Assembly (NCBI GenBank): GCA_046349915.1
Contig: JAXMBL010000008.1
Coordinates: 1-64,000, forward strand
Direction: 5' to 3'
Length of the DNA stretch: 64,000 nucleotides
DNA from: CAIXSC01 sp046349915
GTDB lineage: Bacteria > Planctomycetota > Planctomycetia > Pirellulales > Pirellulaceae
Shown: piece after piece, positions 46,513 through 57,400 of the stretch
Layout: each line of letters begins with the position of its first letter
How positions within the stretch are numbered: position 1 is the first letter of the stretch
Program-made: the position numbers and the translations under genes
The notes under the pieces: generated by a model
Told to the model about the DNA's origin: nothing
Databases searched by the model: none
Seen by the model: the letters and a program-made list of their open reading frames with translations, nothing else

Positions 46513-48045
46513 TCAGGGAGTAAACACGAGCGAATAAACGTCGGCTTCTCGCAGCGTCAATCGCAGTGATACTACTCGCTCTCGCAACGCCGCGACGCTC
46601 GCGTTTCCCTTCCAGGTCACCCGACGGTCCAACGAATCGCCGTAAATCAGGTCGCACTCGTCGCGAGTAAAACCCGGAATGGGACGGCCCTCCTGATCCA
46701 AGATTTCGACTTGCACCATCCCCGCCGCACTGGTCGCGACGTTGAGCGACAGTTCATTGCCGGTGAAGGTAATCGGCTTGGTCAGCAATTCACCCTCGCG
46801 CGACTTGGCGTGCACCGACGCAAAACCGTCAATGCGGAGCGTGTAACGTCGGAGACGCGAGTCGCGCCGAGTAAAGTACGATTCGGTCGCGTAGAGCGAC
46901 AATTCGCGCGGTGAATCATCGCGAGTAGATTCTGTTTCGACTACATGCCACGCGAGATAGTTGTCACCGTAAGACCAGTTGTGGCGAGTTCGTAGTCCGG
47001 GGCGAAGGAAGACATCATTGCTTTGGCGAAAATTCATTCCATCGCGACTCGTAATGTAAACCGAGTCGGTGACCACGGTCCCATAACGCGGCGAGACGGT
47101 CAGGCGTTTCTCGCGCAGGTCCCATTCGGGCAGCAGTTTGGCCGACGGCGTCAGGCCATGATCAACGTAGCGAGCGGGAAAACCGATGCTCAGGTGAGGG
47201 GCTCGCTCGTAAGGCTTAATCTGACTCACATAGAACTGCGCCTTCGGCTGTGGTCCCTCGCCCTCCGGAAACCGGATCGTCCCCTCGTCCTTCCACGTCA
47301 GAAAATCGTCCGAGACCGCTCGGTTGACCAATCGCGTGCCTGTCGTCCCCTTCTCCGAAAAGATCCGGTAGTACAGCACGTACTTTTTTTCCGTGGGCGA
47401 CCAGAACGAAATATTCTGCGAGTCAAACACTCCTTGCGTATACACAGGGCGAGGCGCCATCGGCTTCCAATGGATTCCGTCGGCCGACTGATAGGCCCAG
47501 ATCCCTCGTTGCGTATCAAAGCCCGCGCCGGTCGCCTTGTAACTCGCCTCGGGGGGGCAAGCCGGATTCGCATCGATGAAGGGCGAAAAATCGTGGCAGC
47601 GGCCACCGTCGGCCAGCTTGTCGAGCACAATGTTGTTGTCCTTGGACCCTTTGAATTCGCACAGTCCCAGGTTCGGACGTCGCCAACGAATTCCATCGTC
47701 ACTCTCGTAGTAGCCGATCGTTAACGGGCCGCCAGGTTCGAGCCCGGTGGGGATCTGCCACGCATGGTAATACATGCGATAGATCTTTTCGCGAGCATCG
47801 TGCAACACTGTGAAATAGCCACAGCCATTGCCCTCCCACGGTGCGTCGCACTGGACGGCGATCTCTTGCGGCGTCGGCGAATGCACGAGCAACTGAGCGT
47901 TGTTCAATTGAGCAATCAGGTAGTCGTCGATAAACAACTCGCGTCGCTGTCCCAACGCAATAGGCGCCACAGGCTCGGCCGCCGCGGCATCGGCAATCAC
48001 ACCATAGAAAAAACTCAATGCCACGAATAGTCGCAGAGTGTGCAT
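46513..48045 (-). CDS. Secreted propeller protein, GH32/GH43-like fold, function unknown
   Basis: A 510-residue exported protein. Signal peptide at 1-23 (LFVALSFFYGVIADAAAA). The mature part starts with GQRRELFIDDYLIAQLNNAQ, a stretch common to a planctomycete family of glycosidase-like proteins, then CGYFTVLHDAREKIYRMYYHAW and repeated blade-like strands (YYESDDGIRWRRPNLG, YQSADGIHWKPM). The C-terminal region is a beta-sandwich with GNELSLNVATSAAGMVQVEI. This plan resembles GH32/GH43 enzymes, but I cannot place the catalytic carboxylates. It precedes the haem protein gene and is the first gene of that minus-strand group. Confidence 0.75.
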   Translation of the reverse strand: MHTLRLFVALSFFYGVIADAAAAEPVAPIALGQRRELFIDDYLIAQLNNAQLLVHSPTPQEIAVQCDAPWEGNGCGYFTVLHDAREKIYRMYYHAWQIPTGLEPGGPLTIGYYESDDGIRWRRPNLGLCEFKGSKDNNIVLDKLADGGRCHDFSPFIDANPACPPEASYKATGAGFDTQRGIWAYQSADGIHWKPMAPRPVYTQGVFDSQNISFWSPTEKKYVLYYRIFSEKGTTGTRLVNRAVSDDFLTWKDEGTIRFPEGEGPQPKAQFYVSQIKPYERAPHLSIGFPARYVDHGLTPSAKLLPEWDLREKRLTVSPRYGTVVTDSVYITSRDGMNFRQSNDVFLRPGLRTRHNWSYGDNYLAWHVVETESTRDDSPRELSLYATESYFTRRDSRLRRYTLRIDGFASVHAKSREGELLTKPITFTGNELSLNVATSAAGMVQVEILDQEGRPIPGFTRDECDLIYGDSLDRRVTWKGNASVAALRERVVSLRLTLREADVYSLVFTP

Positions 48046-48092
48046 CGCGCCGCTCTCGAAGGTGGGAAATGGGGAGAATTGTTGGCCACGAC

Positions 48093-48125
48093 GTAGCCAT
48101 CTCGCTTCGCGAGATGATCAGCCGC
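48093..48125. repeat. Palindromic unit GTAGCC...TCTCGCTTCGCGAGA
   Basis: GTAGCCATCTCGCTTCGCGA followed by GATGATCAGCCGC: the same unit as 16990-17022, differing by compensating changes on both sides of the stem (CAT/ATG against CGT/ACG). This indicates an RNA or DNA hairpin kept by selection or gene conversion. Confidence 0.75.
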
Positions 48126-48155
48126 ACCGCGTACTCGTTCCGCATTTGGTATTAG

Positions 48156-48184
48156 CCACGGAACGACACGGAACTACACGGAAG
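48156..48184. repeat. CACGGAA repeat at 10 bp period
   Basis: CACGGAACGA, CACGGAACTA and CACGGAAG in tandem. It is the same general type as the CACGAAT tracts and lies between the propeller gene and the protease gene. Confidence 0.5.
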
Positions 48185-48271
48185 AGAACCTCGGGATATT
48201 GGTTTGCGTGTCTGATGTGCGAGGGTTGAAATGCAGAGGGAGGGATTCGCAAAGAGGGTGAATCTCTGGCT

Positions 48272-49729
48272 TTACTCAAGATTCACGGGGCGGGCGCCGA
48301 CGGTCACTTCGAGATCGAGGGTCTTCCCCGCTCGCAGCACGACTACCGGGACTGTTTCACCCACGGGAGTTTGACTCACTCGAGCAATCAAACCGCCTGC
48401 CGAATCGACTTCGGCGCCATTCCATCTCAGAATGATGTCCCCCGGCTCGATGCCGGCCGCTCGCGCAGGCGACTTCTCGCCAAAGGGGCCGTCCGCCAAC
48501 CGTCGAACAAACGCTCCCTTACGTTCCGTCAGGCTATGCTGCAACGCGGTCTCCTCGTCGATCGACTGAGGTTCAACACCCAGCCAACCACGAGTCACCT
48601 CGCCGCGAGTCTTGAGGTCTTGGTACACTCGCCGAGCCACTCGGCTGGGGATCGCAAAGCTGACTCCTTGATACGAAGGGCCGACGATCGCCGTGTTGAT
48701 CCCGATCACTCGCCCCTGAACATCCACCAGCGGGCCGCCGCTATTGCCAGGATTTACCGCCGCGTCGGTCTGCATGAGATTCTGGAAGGGAGTTCCCGCT
48801 ACCCCCGCGCGGTTCTTGGCGCTGAGAATGCCGAAAGTGATGCTGCGTTCGAGTCCAAAGGGACTGCCCACGGCCCACACCAACGCGCCCACATCCAGCG
48901 ATTCACTGTCTCCCCATTCGGCGGCGATCAAGCCGGTGGCGTCCACCTTCAGCACCGCTAAGTCGGTCGGATCGTCCAAGCCGATAACCTTGGCAGGCCG
49001 TCGTCGCCCGTCGCTCAACACCACTTCGATCTGGCGAGCTTCTTCGATCACGTGCCGATTGGTCACAATGTAACCATCGGAGTCGATCACGACGCCTGAG
49101 CCTTGGCCTGAGTCAAATCGTCGTCGCAAGCGACGCGGTAAATCCGATTCGGGCTCTGTCGTTCCTTCTTCGTTCTGCTCGCGCGGCCCTTCCACGATGT
49201 TAATGTGCACCACGCTCGGACCCACTCGCTGCGAGACCATCTGATACGCTCGCGAGATATCGGACAAATTCATGTCGCCCAACGCCGCGGTCGCGATCTC
49301 GACCTGTGCGCGCTGGCGACCTCGTTCCAATCGATATTGGATCTCTTCCACCAAGAGAGGCAGACCCGAGACCAAGACCAATAAGAACCCCAGAATCGTC
49401 AAGCTCCAAGTCAAACGGTGGACCGCTCGCGAACCGGGCGACCGGTTCGTCGTCTCGCTCGCTGACTCAACGCCCTGGCGAGTTGGCTGGGGCGTATCGT
49501 TAGTGGGACTGTGATCCGGCAACTCCGTTGCGCCAGCGGCGGTCATCGACTCGGTCATAGAAACTGGGGGCGACGGAAGTTCCGGTGGCAGGGGCGAATC
49601 AGCCAGGGATTTGACGGAGTTGACCTCCAACGCAACGGCCTTCAACGAATCGTCGAACGAGAACGACAAGTTCGTCGATGCGTCTGGTTGCCGTGCGTCA
49701 TCACCCGCGGGATCGTCGAAACGATTCAT
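48272..49729 (-). CDS. HtrA/DegP-like membrane-anchored serine protease with PDZ domain
   Basis: A 485-residue trypsin-like protease for envelope protein quality control. An unusual N-terminus of about 105 residues, Pro/Ser/Asp-rich and probably cytoplasmic, precedes one membrane segment (LTILGFLLVLVSGLPLLV). The catalytic triad is His in IVTNRHVI, Asp in DPTDLAVLKVD and Ser in NPGNSGGPL. One PDZ domain follows (GAFVRRL, AAGIEPGDIILRWNG). The start ATG at 49729 is preferred; an upstream in-frame TTG at 49798 would add 23 residues. It is the last gene of the group running from the MoxR gene, 76 bp after the cyclophilin gene, and may be co-transcribed with it. Confidence 0.92.
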   Translation of the reverse strand: MNRFDDPAGDDARQPDASTNLSFSFDDSLKAVALEVNSVKSLADSPLPPELPSPPVSMTESMTAAGATELPDHSPTNDTPQPTRQGVESASETTNRSPGSRAVHRLTWSLTILGFLLVLVSGLPLLVEEIQYRLERGRQRAQVEIATAALGDMNLSDISRAYQMVSQRVGPSVVHINIVEGPREQNEEGTTEPESDLPRRLRRRFDSGQGSGVVIDSDGYIVTNRHVIEEARQIEVVLSDGRRRPAKVIGLDDPTDLAVLKVDATGLIAAEWGDSESLDVGALVWAVGSPFGLERSITFGILSAKNRAGVAGTPFQNLMQTDAAVNPGNSGGPLVDVQGRVIGINTAIVGPSYQGVSFAIPSRVARRVYQDLKTRGEVTRGWLGVEPQSIDEETALQHSLTERKGAFVRRLADGPFGEKSPARAAGIEPGDIILRWNGAEVDSAGGLIARVSQTPVGETVPVVVLRAGKTLDLEVTVGARPVNLE

Positions 49730-49805
49730 ATCGACCTGCCCCTTCGATTCGCCGTTACCTAGCGGCCTGCAAGCGTCGGGTGCGGACTGATCGCCCAATG
49801 CAGCG

Positions 49806-50243
49806 TCAGTTCGACTCTTCGGTCACAGTCACCTGCCTCATTTCGTCGCCTTGCTTGATCGCATCGACCACATCCTGCCCTTCAATCACTCGGCCAAATA
49901 CCGAATGCTTGTTGTCGAGCCATGGGGTGGCGACATGCGTAATGAAGAACTGCGAGCCATTCGTGTTTGGACCACGATTCGCCATCGACAGAATGCCGGG
50001 GCCGCTGTGCCGCAGTTCCGGATGAAATTCGTCCGGGAACATGTAGCCGGGCCCACCCGCGCCAGTGCCCGAGGGGCACCCTGTCTGGATCATGAAGTCG
50101 GCGATCACGCGATGAAATTTGAGCCCGTTGTAGAACCCTTGGCTGGCGAGCTTTTCGAAGTTGGCGACGGTCTTCGGCGTCTTGTCCGCAAACAACTCCA
50201 CCCGAATCGTCCCGCGGTTCGTAACAATCGTGGCAACCTTCAT
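49806..50243 (-). CDS. Peptidyl-prolyl cis-trans isomerase, cyclophilin type
   Basis: A 145-residue cyclophilin that isomerises X-Pro bonds. KVATIVTNRGTIRVELFADK opens the barrel, followed by the active-site stretch FHRVIADFMIQTGCPSGTG (the Arg and Gln are catalytic), the MANRGPNTNGSQFFIT signature and a terminal HSVFGRVIEG. No signal peptide is visible, so it is cytoplasmic. The ATG at 50243 gives the family start; the frame extends 19 codons further. It follows the BatA-like gene by 53 bp on the same strand. Confidence 0.95.
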   Translation of the reverse strand: MKVATIVTNRGTIRVELFADKTPKTVANFEKLASQGFYNGLKFHRVIADFMIQTGCPSGTGAGGPGYMFPDEFHPELRHSGPGILSMANRGPNTNGSQFFITHVATPWLDNKHSVFGRVIEGQDVVDAIKQGDEMRQVTVTEESN

Positions 50244-50296
50244 GCGCAATCCCCGGCTCCTGAATAGTAAAAAAAGCTCCGCTCGACCGCGGACCC

Positions 50297-52276
50297 TCAA
50301 AAGTACACTCGCCGATTATACACGTACCACTCGAAAACAAGCACTACGAGACCGATTCCTAGCAGGGTTTTCCAGAATTCGCGGCGAGTCGACTGAGCGC
50401 CCTGGGCCGCCTTCACTTGGTTGGCGCCAATCGAGACCGCCTCGACCGGCGTCAAATCGGTCTCCCGCGAATCAAACAAATTCACAGCAAACCACTGACT
50501 CGGCTCCGGCGAATTTCCTTCCAGAACCGAGTAAGTTCCCGTGGAATCAGTGCCCGAGAACTGGAATAGACTCTGCCCCGACCGTGACACATCCAACGTT
50601 TCTCCCTGCGGCGTTCGCACTCGCAGAGCATTCACCGGAGTCAAGCTGCGCAGTCCTACCGGTTCGCCCGGCTGTACGCTCGGGGCCGCCTCCGACCGTC
50701 CGCCGCCCGCCAGATGGATCAGCACATTTTGCCAAAACACGGGAAAACTGTACCGGCGAGGCCAATCGGTGTTGTAACTCGCCTCGCCTCGCGGGTTCTT
50801 GTCCACGATGACGAATCCCAGCACCGCGTCTTCGAAGCCCTGCCGAGGGGCGATCGCCAGCAGCGGTCCGCCTTGCGAATCGAGCAGCACCTGCGCTCCT
50901 CCGGGCCCCTTCACCGAGTTGGCCTCCACGATTCGCACGTTGCTTGAATCGGGCATCGCCACCAACGGATGAGCTCGTTCGGTATCGATAATCTGCGCGG
51001 GCGAGATTTTCTCGCCGAGCGACCAGCCTTCGATCGGTGGTGCTCGTCCCATAAACAACGTATTGGCCAGCGGCATCTGCTTGGGAACACAGCGGTCGAA
51101 AATCACGAGCTCGTAGTCGCCCGCTCCCGCCGTCCGCCCATATTCGTCCCCCTCCAAAAACTCGGGTTCGGCAAAAGTCACTTCGGCCATCAATCGTGAA
51201 GCGGGAGTCTCCAAAGCCGCTCGCAGCGGTTCGCAGCCAGGCGTGACACACAGCACTCGGGCCGGACGTCGAGGATTGATGGCGGCATAGGCGGTGTTAT
51301 CGATTGCCAACGCGTCGGACTGGGAAATCTCCAGCCGCAACACGCCCGGCTCGGGGTCGCGTAACTCAAAGCGAGCGCCCCCAACGCCTCGGGCAGGCAA
51401 TTTGACTTGCTGCGCGTCGAGCAGTTGTTGGCCTCGATGCAGCGTTACGTCGATGGTCGTTTCTTGGGCGCTGCTGTTTTCCAGCCGGGCGAATGCTTGA
51501 ACTTGATCCTGCTTCTCCGCGTTGCGTTCGGTGGTGAAGGCGACGATTCCCACATTGTCGACCGCCGTGCCGATTGGCAGATATTGTGGGTCGAGGTTTC
51601 CCAGGGAAAAACCGACCACGGGTTGGAAGCCGCCGTCCGAAACCAAGTACAGCGTCGCCGGCAACGCGCCCGCGACCTGTTCGTCGGTCGGGTTCCCCGC
51701 TTCACTCGTGCGACCAGGATTCGCCAACCCCGCGGCCGCTCGCAGCGCTTCACCCAAATCGCTCGGACGAGACGTGGGGCGGATCGCGGCGACTCGTTCC
51801 CGCAACAAGCGGCGATTGTCGGTAAACGATTGCTCGACCCGCGCTTCGTCCGAAAAGCTGATCACCATCGCCACGTCGCCGCGCGACATCTGATCGATCA
51901 ACGCGGTCACTCGACGTTTCGCTTCTTCCAAACGCGAGGAGCGGCCATCGACCGCGCTCATGCTGGCCGAGGTATCGATCAAGAAGATGAAACGATCGCC
52001 CGTCAATGACGTGCCTCGGCAACCGGGCCGCAGCAACGCGAGCATGACCAAGGCGACGAGCAATAGTTGCAGAAACAGCAGGATGTTCTGTCGGATCCGT
52101 TGCCAAATGGAATTGACATGCAGATCCTCGATCGCGCGGCTCCACAGGTAGGTGCTGGGGACTTCGACCGGCTGCCGCTTCAATTTGAGGAAATAAAGCA
52201 GCACGATCAGCGGCGGGACGGCGGCTAACACCGCCCATTGCCACGGGTGGAGCGTGTTGCTGATCAAATCGCTCAT
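50297..52276 (-). CDS. BatA-like membrane protein with von Willebrand factor A domain
   Basis: A 659-residue membrane protein. Two N-terminal membrane segments (about 13-30 and 63-82) flank the aerotolerance-type BatA region PVEVPSTYLWSRAIEDLHVNSIWQRI. The VWA domain starts at about 96 with an intact metal site, DTSAS at 101-105, then Thr/Asp loops around RPSDLGEAL. A long beta-rich extracytoplasmic part follows, and the C-terminus ends with another membrane segment (TLLGIGLVVLVFEWYV). The start overlaps the DUF58 stop by 4 bp, so the two are co-translated. With MoxR and DUF58 it forms the MoxR-Bat complex type, thought to act in envelope or protein maturation. Confidence 0.9.
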   Translation of the reverse strand: MSDLISNTLHPWQWAVLAAVPPLIVLLYFLKLKRQPVEVPSTYLWSRAIEDLHVNSIWQRIRQNILLFLQLLLVALVMLALLRPGCRGTSLTGDRFIFLIDTSASMSAVDGRSSRLEEAKRRVTALIDQMSRGDVAMVISFSDEARVEQSFTDNRRLLRERVAAIRPTSRPSDLGEALRAAAGLANPGRTSEAGNPTDEQVAGALPATLYLVSDGGFQPVVGFSLGNLDPQYLPIGTAVDNVGIVAFTTERNAEKQDQVQAFARLENSSAQETTIDVTLHRGQQLLDAQQVKLPARGVGGARFELRDPEPGVLRLEISQSDALAIDNTAYAAINPRRPARVLCVTPGCEPLRAALETPASRLMAEVTFAEPEFLEGDEYGRTAGAGDYELVIFDRCVPKQMPLANTLFMGRAPPIEGWSLGEKISPAQIIDTERAHPLVAMPDSSNVRIVEANSVKGPGGAQVLLDSQGGPLLAIAPRQGFEDAVLGFVIVDKNPRGEASYNTDWPRRYSFPVFWQNVLIHLAGGGRSEAAPSVQPGEPVGLRSLTPVNALRVRTPQGETLDVSRSGQSLFQFSGTDSTGTYSVLEGNSPEPSQWFAVNLFDSRETDLTPVEAVSIGANQVKAAQGAQSTRREFWKTLLGIGLVVLVFEWYVYNRRVYF

Positions 52277-53169
52277 CGCACCAAACCCCGCTTGCGCAAA
52301 TACGTCGACACCAATTGCTCGACCGAGGTCGAACTGCTGGTCATCACATAGTTCATGCCGCGCCGAGTACAGAACTCGCGGGCCCCCCCGACAAACGCCG
52401 CCAACGTCTTTTCATAGCGATCCAGCAACGGGCGACTCACCGTCAACTCGGTGGCGTCTCCGTCCTCGCTATCGATCAGTTTCAAGTCGCCCTGTAAATC
52501 CGGTTTCAACTCGGCGTCCGACAAGACATGCACGACATAAACGTCCAATTGTTGGGCGACCAACCAGCGCAAGGCAGTCTCGTAGCCTTGCTTGTCCATC
52601 AAGTCGGTGATCAGCACCAAAATTCCCTTGCCGGGATTCCGCAAGCAAAAGTCGCGCACGCCTTGAGCCAGCGGCACGTTGCGCACGGGCTCCAAGCCCT
52701 CCAGATACTCCACCATCCGCCACAAACTCTTGCGGCCGCGCAGCACGGGCGATGGTCGATCGCGCGGCATTCCCATCGCCTCGATCTTCACTCGGTCCGC
52801 TCGACACAAACCAATGAACCCCAAGGCCGCCGCCAATTGCTTGGCGAACTGCAACTTCGTTGGTTCGCCGAAGTCCATCGAAGCGCTCGAATCAATCAAC
52901 GTGAAGAAGTGCAGATCTTCCTCTTCCAGGAACAACTTCAAGAACAACCGATCGAGTCGCGCATAAAGATTCCAGTCGATGAAGCGCAGGTCGTCTCCCG
53001 GTACATAATTGCGGAAGTCCGAAAACTCGACCGATTGCCCCTTCCGCTTGCTCTTGCGTTCCCCTTTCATCCGACCGCGGAAAATCTTGCGCGAGACTAA
53101 TTCGAGTCGTTCGAGCTGAGCCAGCAATTGTGGGCTCAGCAGCGGGGAAGAGGCAGAGGTCTGCGACAT
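52273..53169 (-). CDS. DUF58 domain protein (VWA-like)
   Basis: A 298-residue cytoplasmic protein. The DUF58 landmark YVPGDDLRFIDWNLYARLD is near residues 55-73, followed by a VWA-type metal site LIDSSASMDF at 91-100. It ends with a region rich in charged residues. The length matches the family. It lies 153 bp after the MoxR gene and overlaps the BatA-like gene by 4 bp. In known clusters the DUF58 protein works with MoxR ATPase and VWA membrane partners; the substrate here is unknown. Confidence 0.92.
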   Translation of the reverse strand: MSQTSASSPLLSPQLLAQLERLELVSRKIFRGRMKGERKSKRKGQSVEFSDFRNYVPGDDLRFIDWNLYARLDRLFLKLFLEEEDLHFFTLIDSSASMDFGEPTKLQFAKQLAAALGFIGLCRADRVKIEAMGMPRDRPSPVLRGRKSLWRMVEYLEGLEPVRNVPLAQGVRDFCLRNPGKGILVLITDLMDKQGYETALRWLVAQQLDVYVVHVLSDAELKPDLQGDLKLIDSEDGDATELTVSRPLLDRYEKTLAAFVGGAREFCTRRGMNYVMTSSSTSVEQLVSTYLRKRGLVR

Positions 53170-53322
53170 CGGACCACCTTATCGGAACGACCTGAAACAA
53201 GCGAGGCACATCTGGGGCGTCGACGACATGTCAAGCCGACTGCGCGTTCTAAGCCGTCGACCGCGAACGGGGCGACGCTTTCCGCTCGCCTCCGACGCGC
53301 CTCCGACGTGAAGGTTAGTTGG

Positions 53323-54354
53323 CTAGCGAGCGAGCGAAGCGGTCACCGGCGCACTATCCGATTTCTCCGGCAATTGCTCCAAAATCTCCAACAGCACGCG
53401 ATCCGTGTCGATCGACTCGGCTTGCGCCTCGAAGTTCAAAATCACTCGATGCCGCATCGCTGGCAAATAAACTCGCCGGACATCCTCGAAGCTCACGTTG
53501 TATCGCCCCTCCAGTAGCGCTCGGACCTTGGCGGCCAACGCCAGCGTCTGGGCGCCGCGCGGGCTGCTGCCCCACCGCAGGTATTTGTTCGTGGCGGGCA
53601 AGGCGTAGGGGCCTTCGGGATGAGTGGCGAGGGTGAGTCGCACCAGGTAATCCTGGACATGTTGGGCCAGTACCACCTCGCGAATCAGCTGTTGCCACTT
53701 GCGGATTTCCGTACCGTCCATTATGGCTTGTGGTTCCACCTTCACGCCGCGCGTCGTCCGCTCGACGATGGTGGCGAGTTCGTCGCGAGTCGAATAGCCG
53801 ACGACCAGTTTGAAGAAGAAGCGATCGAGCTGCGCTTCGGGCAGCGGATAGGTTCCCTCTTGTTCGATCGGGTTCTGAGTCGCCATGACGAAGAAGGGCT
53901 TGGCAAGCTCATACCGCACGCCCGCGACGGTGACGGTCCCTTCCTGCATTGTTTCGAGCAGCGCGGATTGGGTTTTGGGCGTGGCGCGGTTAATTTCGTC
54001 CGCCAAGCATAGTTGCGTGAAAATGGGGCCTTTTTGGAATTCGAAGGTCCGTCTCCCCTCGGGCGTTTCCACCACCATGTTCGTGCCGAGAATATCCGAT
54101 GGCATCAAGTCTGGGGTGAATTGAATACGGTTGAAATCGAGGCTGAGCGCTTGAGCCAAACTGCGAATCAGCAGCGTCTTTCCCAGTCCTGGCACTCCTT
54201 CCAGCAGGCAATGGCCGCCGATGAAGAGGCACGTGAGAACGCCGTGCACGATTTCATCGTGCCCCACGATCACCTTGCCCACTTCGTCGCGCACCGCCTG
54301 GTAACGCTTGCGAAATTCCTCGGCCCGTGCTTGCAGGTCATTGCCCTGACTCAT
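53323..54354 (-). CDS. MoxR family AAA+ ATPase
   Basis: A 343-residue ATPase of the MoxR family, a chaperone-like AAA+ protein that acts on VWA proteins. Walker A is EGVPGLGKT at 52-60, Walker B LCLADE at 115-120, and sensor I is in FVMATQNPIEQEGTYPLPEAQ, with the LDRFFFKL and RWGSSPRGAQTL segments of the lid. No membrane segment. It is 88 bp after the large VWA gene and 153 bp before the DUF58 gene, all on the minus strand, so it probably belongs to one operon with both. Confidence 0.95.
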   Translation of the reverse strand: MSQGNDLQARAEEFRKRYQAVRDEVGKVIVGHDEIVHGVLTCLFIGGHCLLEGVPGLGKTLLIRSLAQALSLDFNRIQFTPDLMPSDILGTNMVVETPEGRRTFEFQKGPIFTQLCLADEINRATPKTQSALLETMQEGTVTVAGVRYELAKPFFVMATQNPIEQEGTYPLPEAQLDRFFFKLVVGYSTRDELATIVERTTRGVKVEPQAIMDGTEIRKWQQLIREVVLAQHVQDYLVRLTLATHPEGPYALPATNKYLRWGSSPRGAQTLALAAKVRALLEGRYNVSFEDVRRVYLPAMRHRVILNFEAQAESIDTDRVLLEILEQLPEKSDSAPVTASLAR

Positions 54355-54442
54355 AGATGCTCCTCGAACGAGCGAACAAGAAAAGCGATTCGTGTCGTCA
54401 ACCTAACTGGGATGCGTTACGCGCGGTAGTGGGCGGCTCGCC

Positions 54443-57400
54443 TTAGGATTCGTCGGGTTTCTGCGAGTCGCGACGGGCCTGTTGTTTGGCCTTCAACAGG
54501 CGACTGGTATACGTTTCCCCTTCGACCTCCGTGGGCGTGATGCTCGCGGTCGAAGCAGGTTTGGGAGCGGCGGGTTTCTCGGCGTCGCGCAGCACGTCAT
54601 CTAGCGCGACCGGAGTCGCCGCATCGGCCTCCTGTCCCGGTTCGAACTTCACTGCCGCTCGTCGTTCGTCCAACTGTTCCGACAAAGCCGCCTTGCGGGA
54701 ACGAAGTCGATCGAGTCGCGTGTCTTCGGGCTCGGGTTCGGCGCGTCGCAAGAGTTTCGTGCGAATCCAAGCTGCGACGGGCGTGAGCCATTCCAAGCCG
54801 ATTTGCACCCTCCGCACAAACACGTCGGCGAAAAACAGCACTGCGCCGACCAACAATACCCAGGGCCAAATGTTTTGGCTGCTGATCGCCTTGGCCAGAT
54901 CATGACGGAAGGTGTCGACCGCCAGCAAGTCGTCGAACTTGGCGCCGGGTCGGAGCTGGCCCGCGATCAATTTGCCTTCGCCGCCTCCCTTGGGTCGAAG
55001 ACGCACCAGCGACGTCAGCAAGGCTTCGTTGGTTTCTCGATCGCGAAACTCGGGCGAGTAGGGCACATTCACTCCGCCCAGCAATGGAGCAAAACCGGGG
55101 CCCGGATTCAGCGTCACGAAGTAGGAGCCCGCCGCGTTCGCAGGGAACTCGGTCACATACCGCCCCGGCCCCACCTGCTCGATCTTGATGTCGATCGGTT
55201 CCAGCTTGGGGCTGAGCGCGGCGCCCGAGATATTCAAGAAATTCAAGAATTCGTCGTTTTCATCCAGCGCCGTGATGGTCACTTTCACTCGACCGTCGCG
55301 GTGGTCGGTCGCGACCGTGAACTTACCCGAGTCCCCCAACGGCCGCATCGACCAACGCACCATTTGGCTGAACAACTTGTCGTAATGCGACCAGCTTTCC
55401 CAGGCTCCCGCCCACTTGTATCCCGTGTCGGTCGTGAACGCGACCGTGCGTCCCAAGCCATAGGTCCAACTGGCGAGCACCGTCGAGTTCTCGGGGTCAT
55501 CGGGGTCTGGCGACCGCATCGCGACTTCCACCAGTGGGCTATCTTTCAGCGTCGTCATCACGAAGCCCTTGATCGGCGGCAGCGGACCGTCGACCCCTTG
55601 CAGCATCTCGTGGCGATACACGACCTGCGGCGGTACGTTGTCCAAGTTCTTGATCAACGGCCGAGCCGCTTTCCGCGCTTCGCGAATAAAGATCGCCGGT
55701 AGGGCTCGCGGATCCTTCACGTCGTAGAACTTACCGCCTGTTTCCACCGCCACCGCTTCCAACAAGCGACGGTTGGGCGCGTCGTGCGTGCCGACGCCCA
55801 CGGTCGAAACCGTAATGCCTCCCTTGCGGAAGGCGCTCTTCACCGCTCCGCTAGGCGGCGACGGATCGCCGTCGCTGATGATGATCATGTGCTTCGCGGA
55901 CGCTTTCACGCGGTTAAAGCCGCTCAACGCCAGCCGCATGGCCGGATCGAAGTCGGGCATGTCGCCAGGGACCATGCGGTCGATGGAGGCCAGCATCCGC
56001 GGCTTGTTCGGACCGACTCGAATCAACCCCCCCTGTCCCGCTCCCCACATCCAAGTGTCACCTGAGCTAAAGTTGCCGAAGGCGACGGCGCCCGCATAAT
56101 CCTGCGGGCCGAGTACTTCCAGCGACTTGCGAGCGATCAACTTCTGCATGCCGTTGCCATCGGCTAATTCCGAGGCATGGAAGATAATGACTAACGCGCC
56201 GACCGCTTGAATCTTGGCGTTCTTGATCTGACAGTCCACCGGCAGCGCTTTCTCGACTTCGGTATTGGCCCAACCGCCGACGCCGAAACTGTTCTCGCCG
56301 CCCAACATCACCAACCCGCAACCCAACTGCTCCGTGTTGCGCACCAGCATGCGAATCTGTTCATCGCTGAAACTATGGATCTCGTCCCCTCGCTCGCCGC
56401 TGACCCGCGGCACATTGGCGAGCACCACGGTGTCGTACGCCTGCAATTCGGCCAGGTTGGTGAAGAGATTGTTGTTCTGTTGAATATCGACTTCGAGATT
56501 CATCGCGCGCAAACGCTGAACTAATGTGTCGAACTGGCCCGGCTTTTCCCAGTCCTCGATTAACAACACTCGCCCCTTCCCGCGGATGTGCGTGAAGGCG
56601 GTCGCTTCGTTGTTCTGGGTGAGACCGTCGTCGACCGCATCGTCGGGCACAAATACGGCTCGATACGTATAGACGGCCGGATCATCCAACTTCTGTTGGA
56701 ACGAAAAGACATTCTTGCCGGGCTTTAGCCGCACCGCCTCTTCGCTAATCGCCTCTTCGACTCGGCCCGAGCGGCGGAGCACTCGCAGTTTCCCCGCTAC
56801 CGCTCGCGGCTCGGACTCGCCCGATTCAGCGAAGTTGTTGACGACGACCCGCGCCTCGAAGGGCTGGCCTTGGCGGATGTCGGGCGGCAACGAAACTTTC
56901 TCCACCGCCACTTCCGCCCGAGCGAGCAAACGCACGGGGACGACGTCGATGCCGATTCCCTGCTGTTCGACGAGTTCTTTCGCTTCCGCGCGCGCGTCTC
57001 CCAAGTTCTCGTTGCCGTCCGTGACGATCACGATGCGTCGAGCGACGTTTTCTGGAAACGCGGCGTTGGCGAGTTTCAGGGCGGCGGCCAAGTTGGTGGC
57101 GTCTCGCGGCACCTGAAACAACGATTCAAACTGACCCGCGGGCTGGATGTCGTCGTCGAACGGCGCCACTTCGATCGAGGCGTCGCGTCCAAAGACAATC
57201 ACGCCCGCCAGATCGTCGTGTTCTTGCTTGCGATGTTCGCGCACTTCCCGCGTGACGTAATCCCGCATCGCTCGCCGTTGTTCCTCGGGAATGCTGAGCG
57301 ATTGATCGAGCAGGTAAATGACGGCCAGCCGCTCGCTGGTCCACAGCAATTGTATCTCGGCCAGCGCCAGTACGAAGATGGCTAAGACGGTGGTGCGTAG

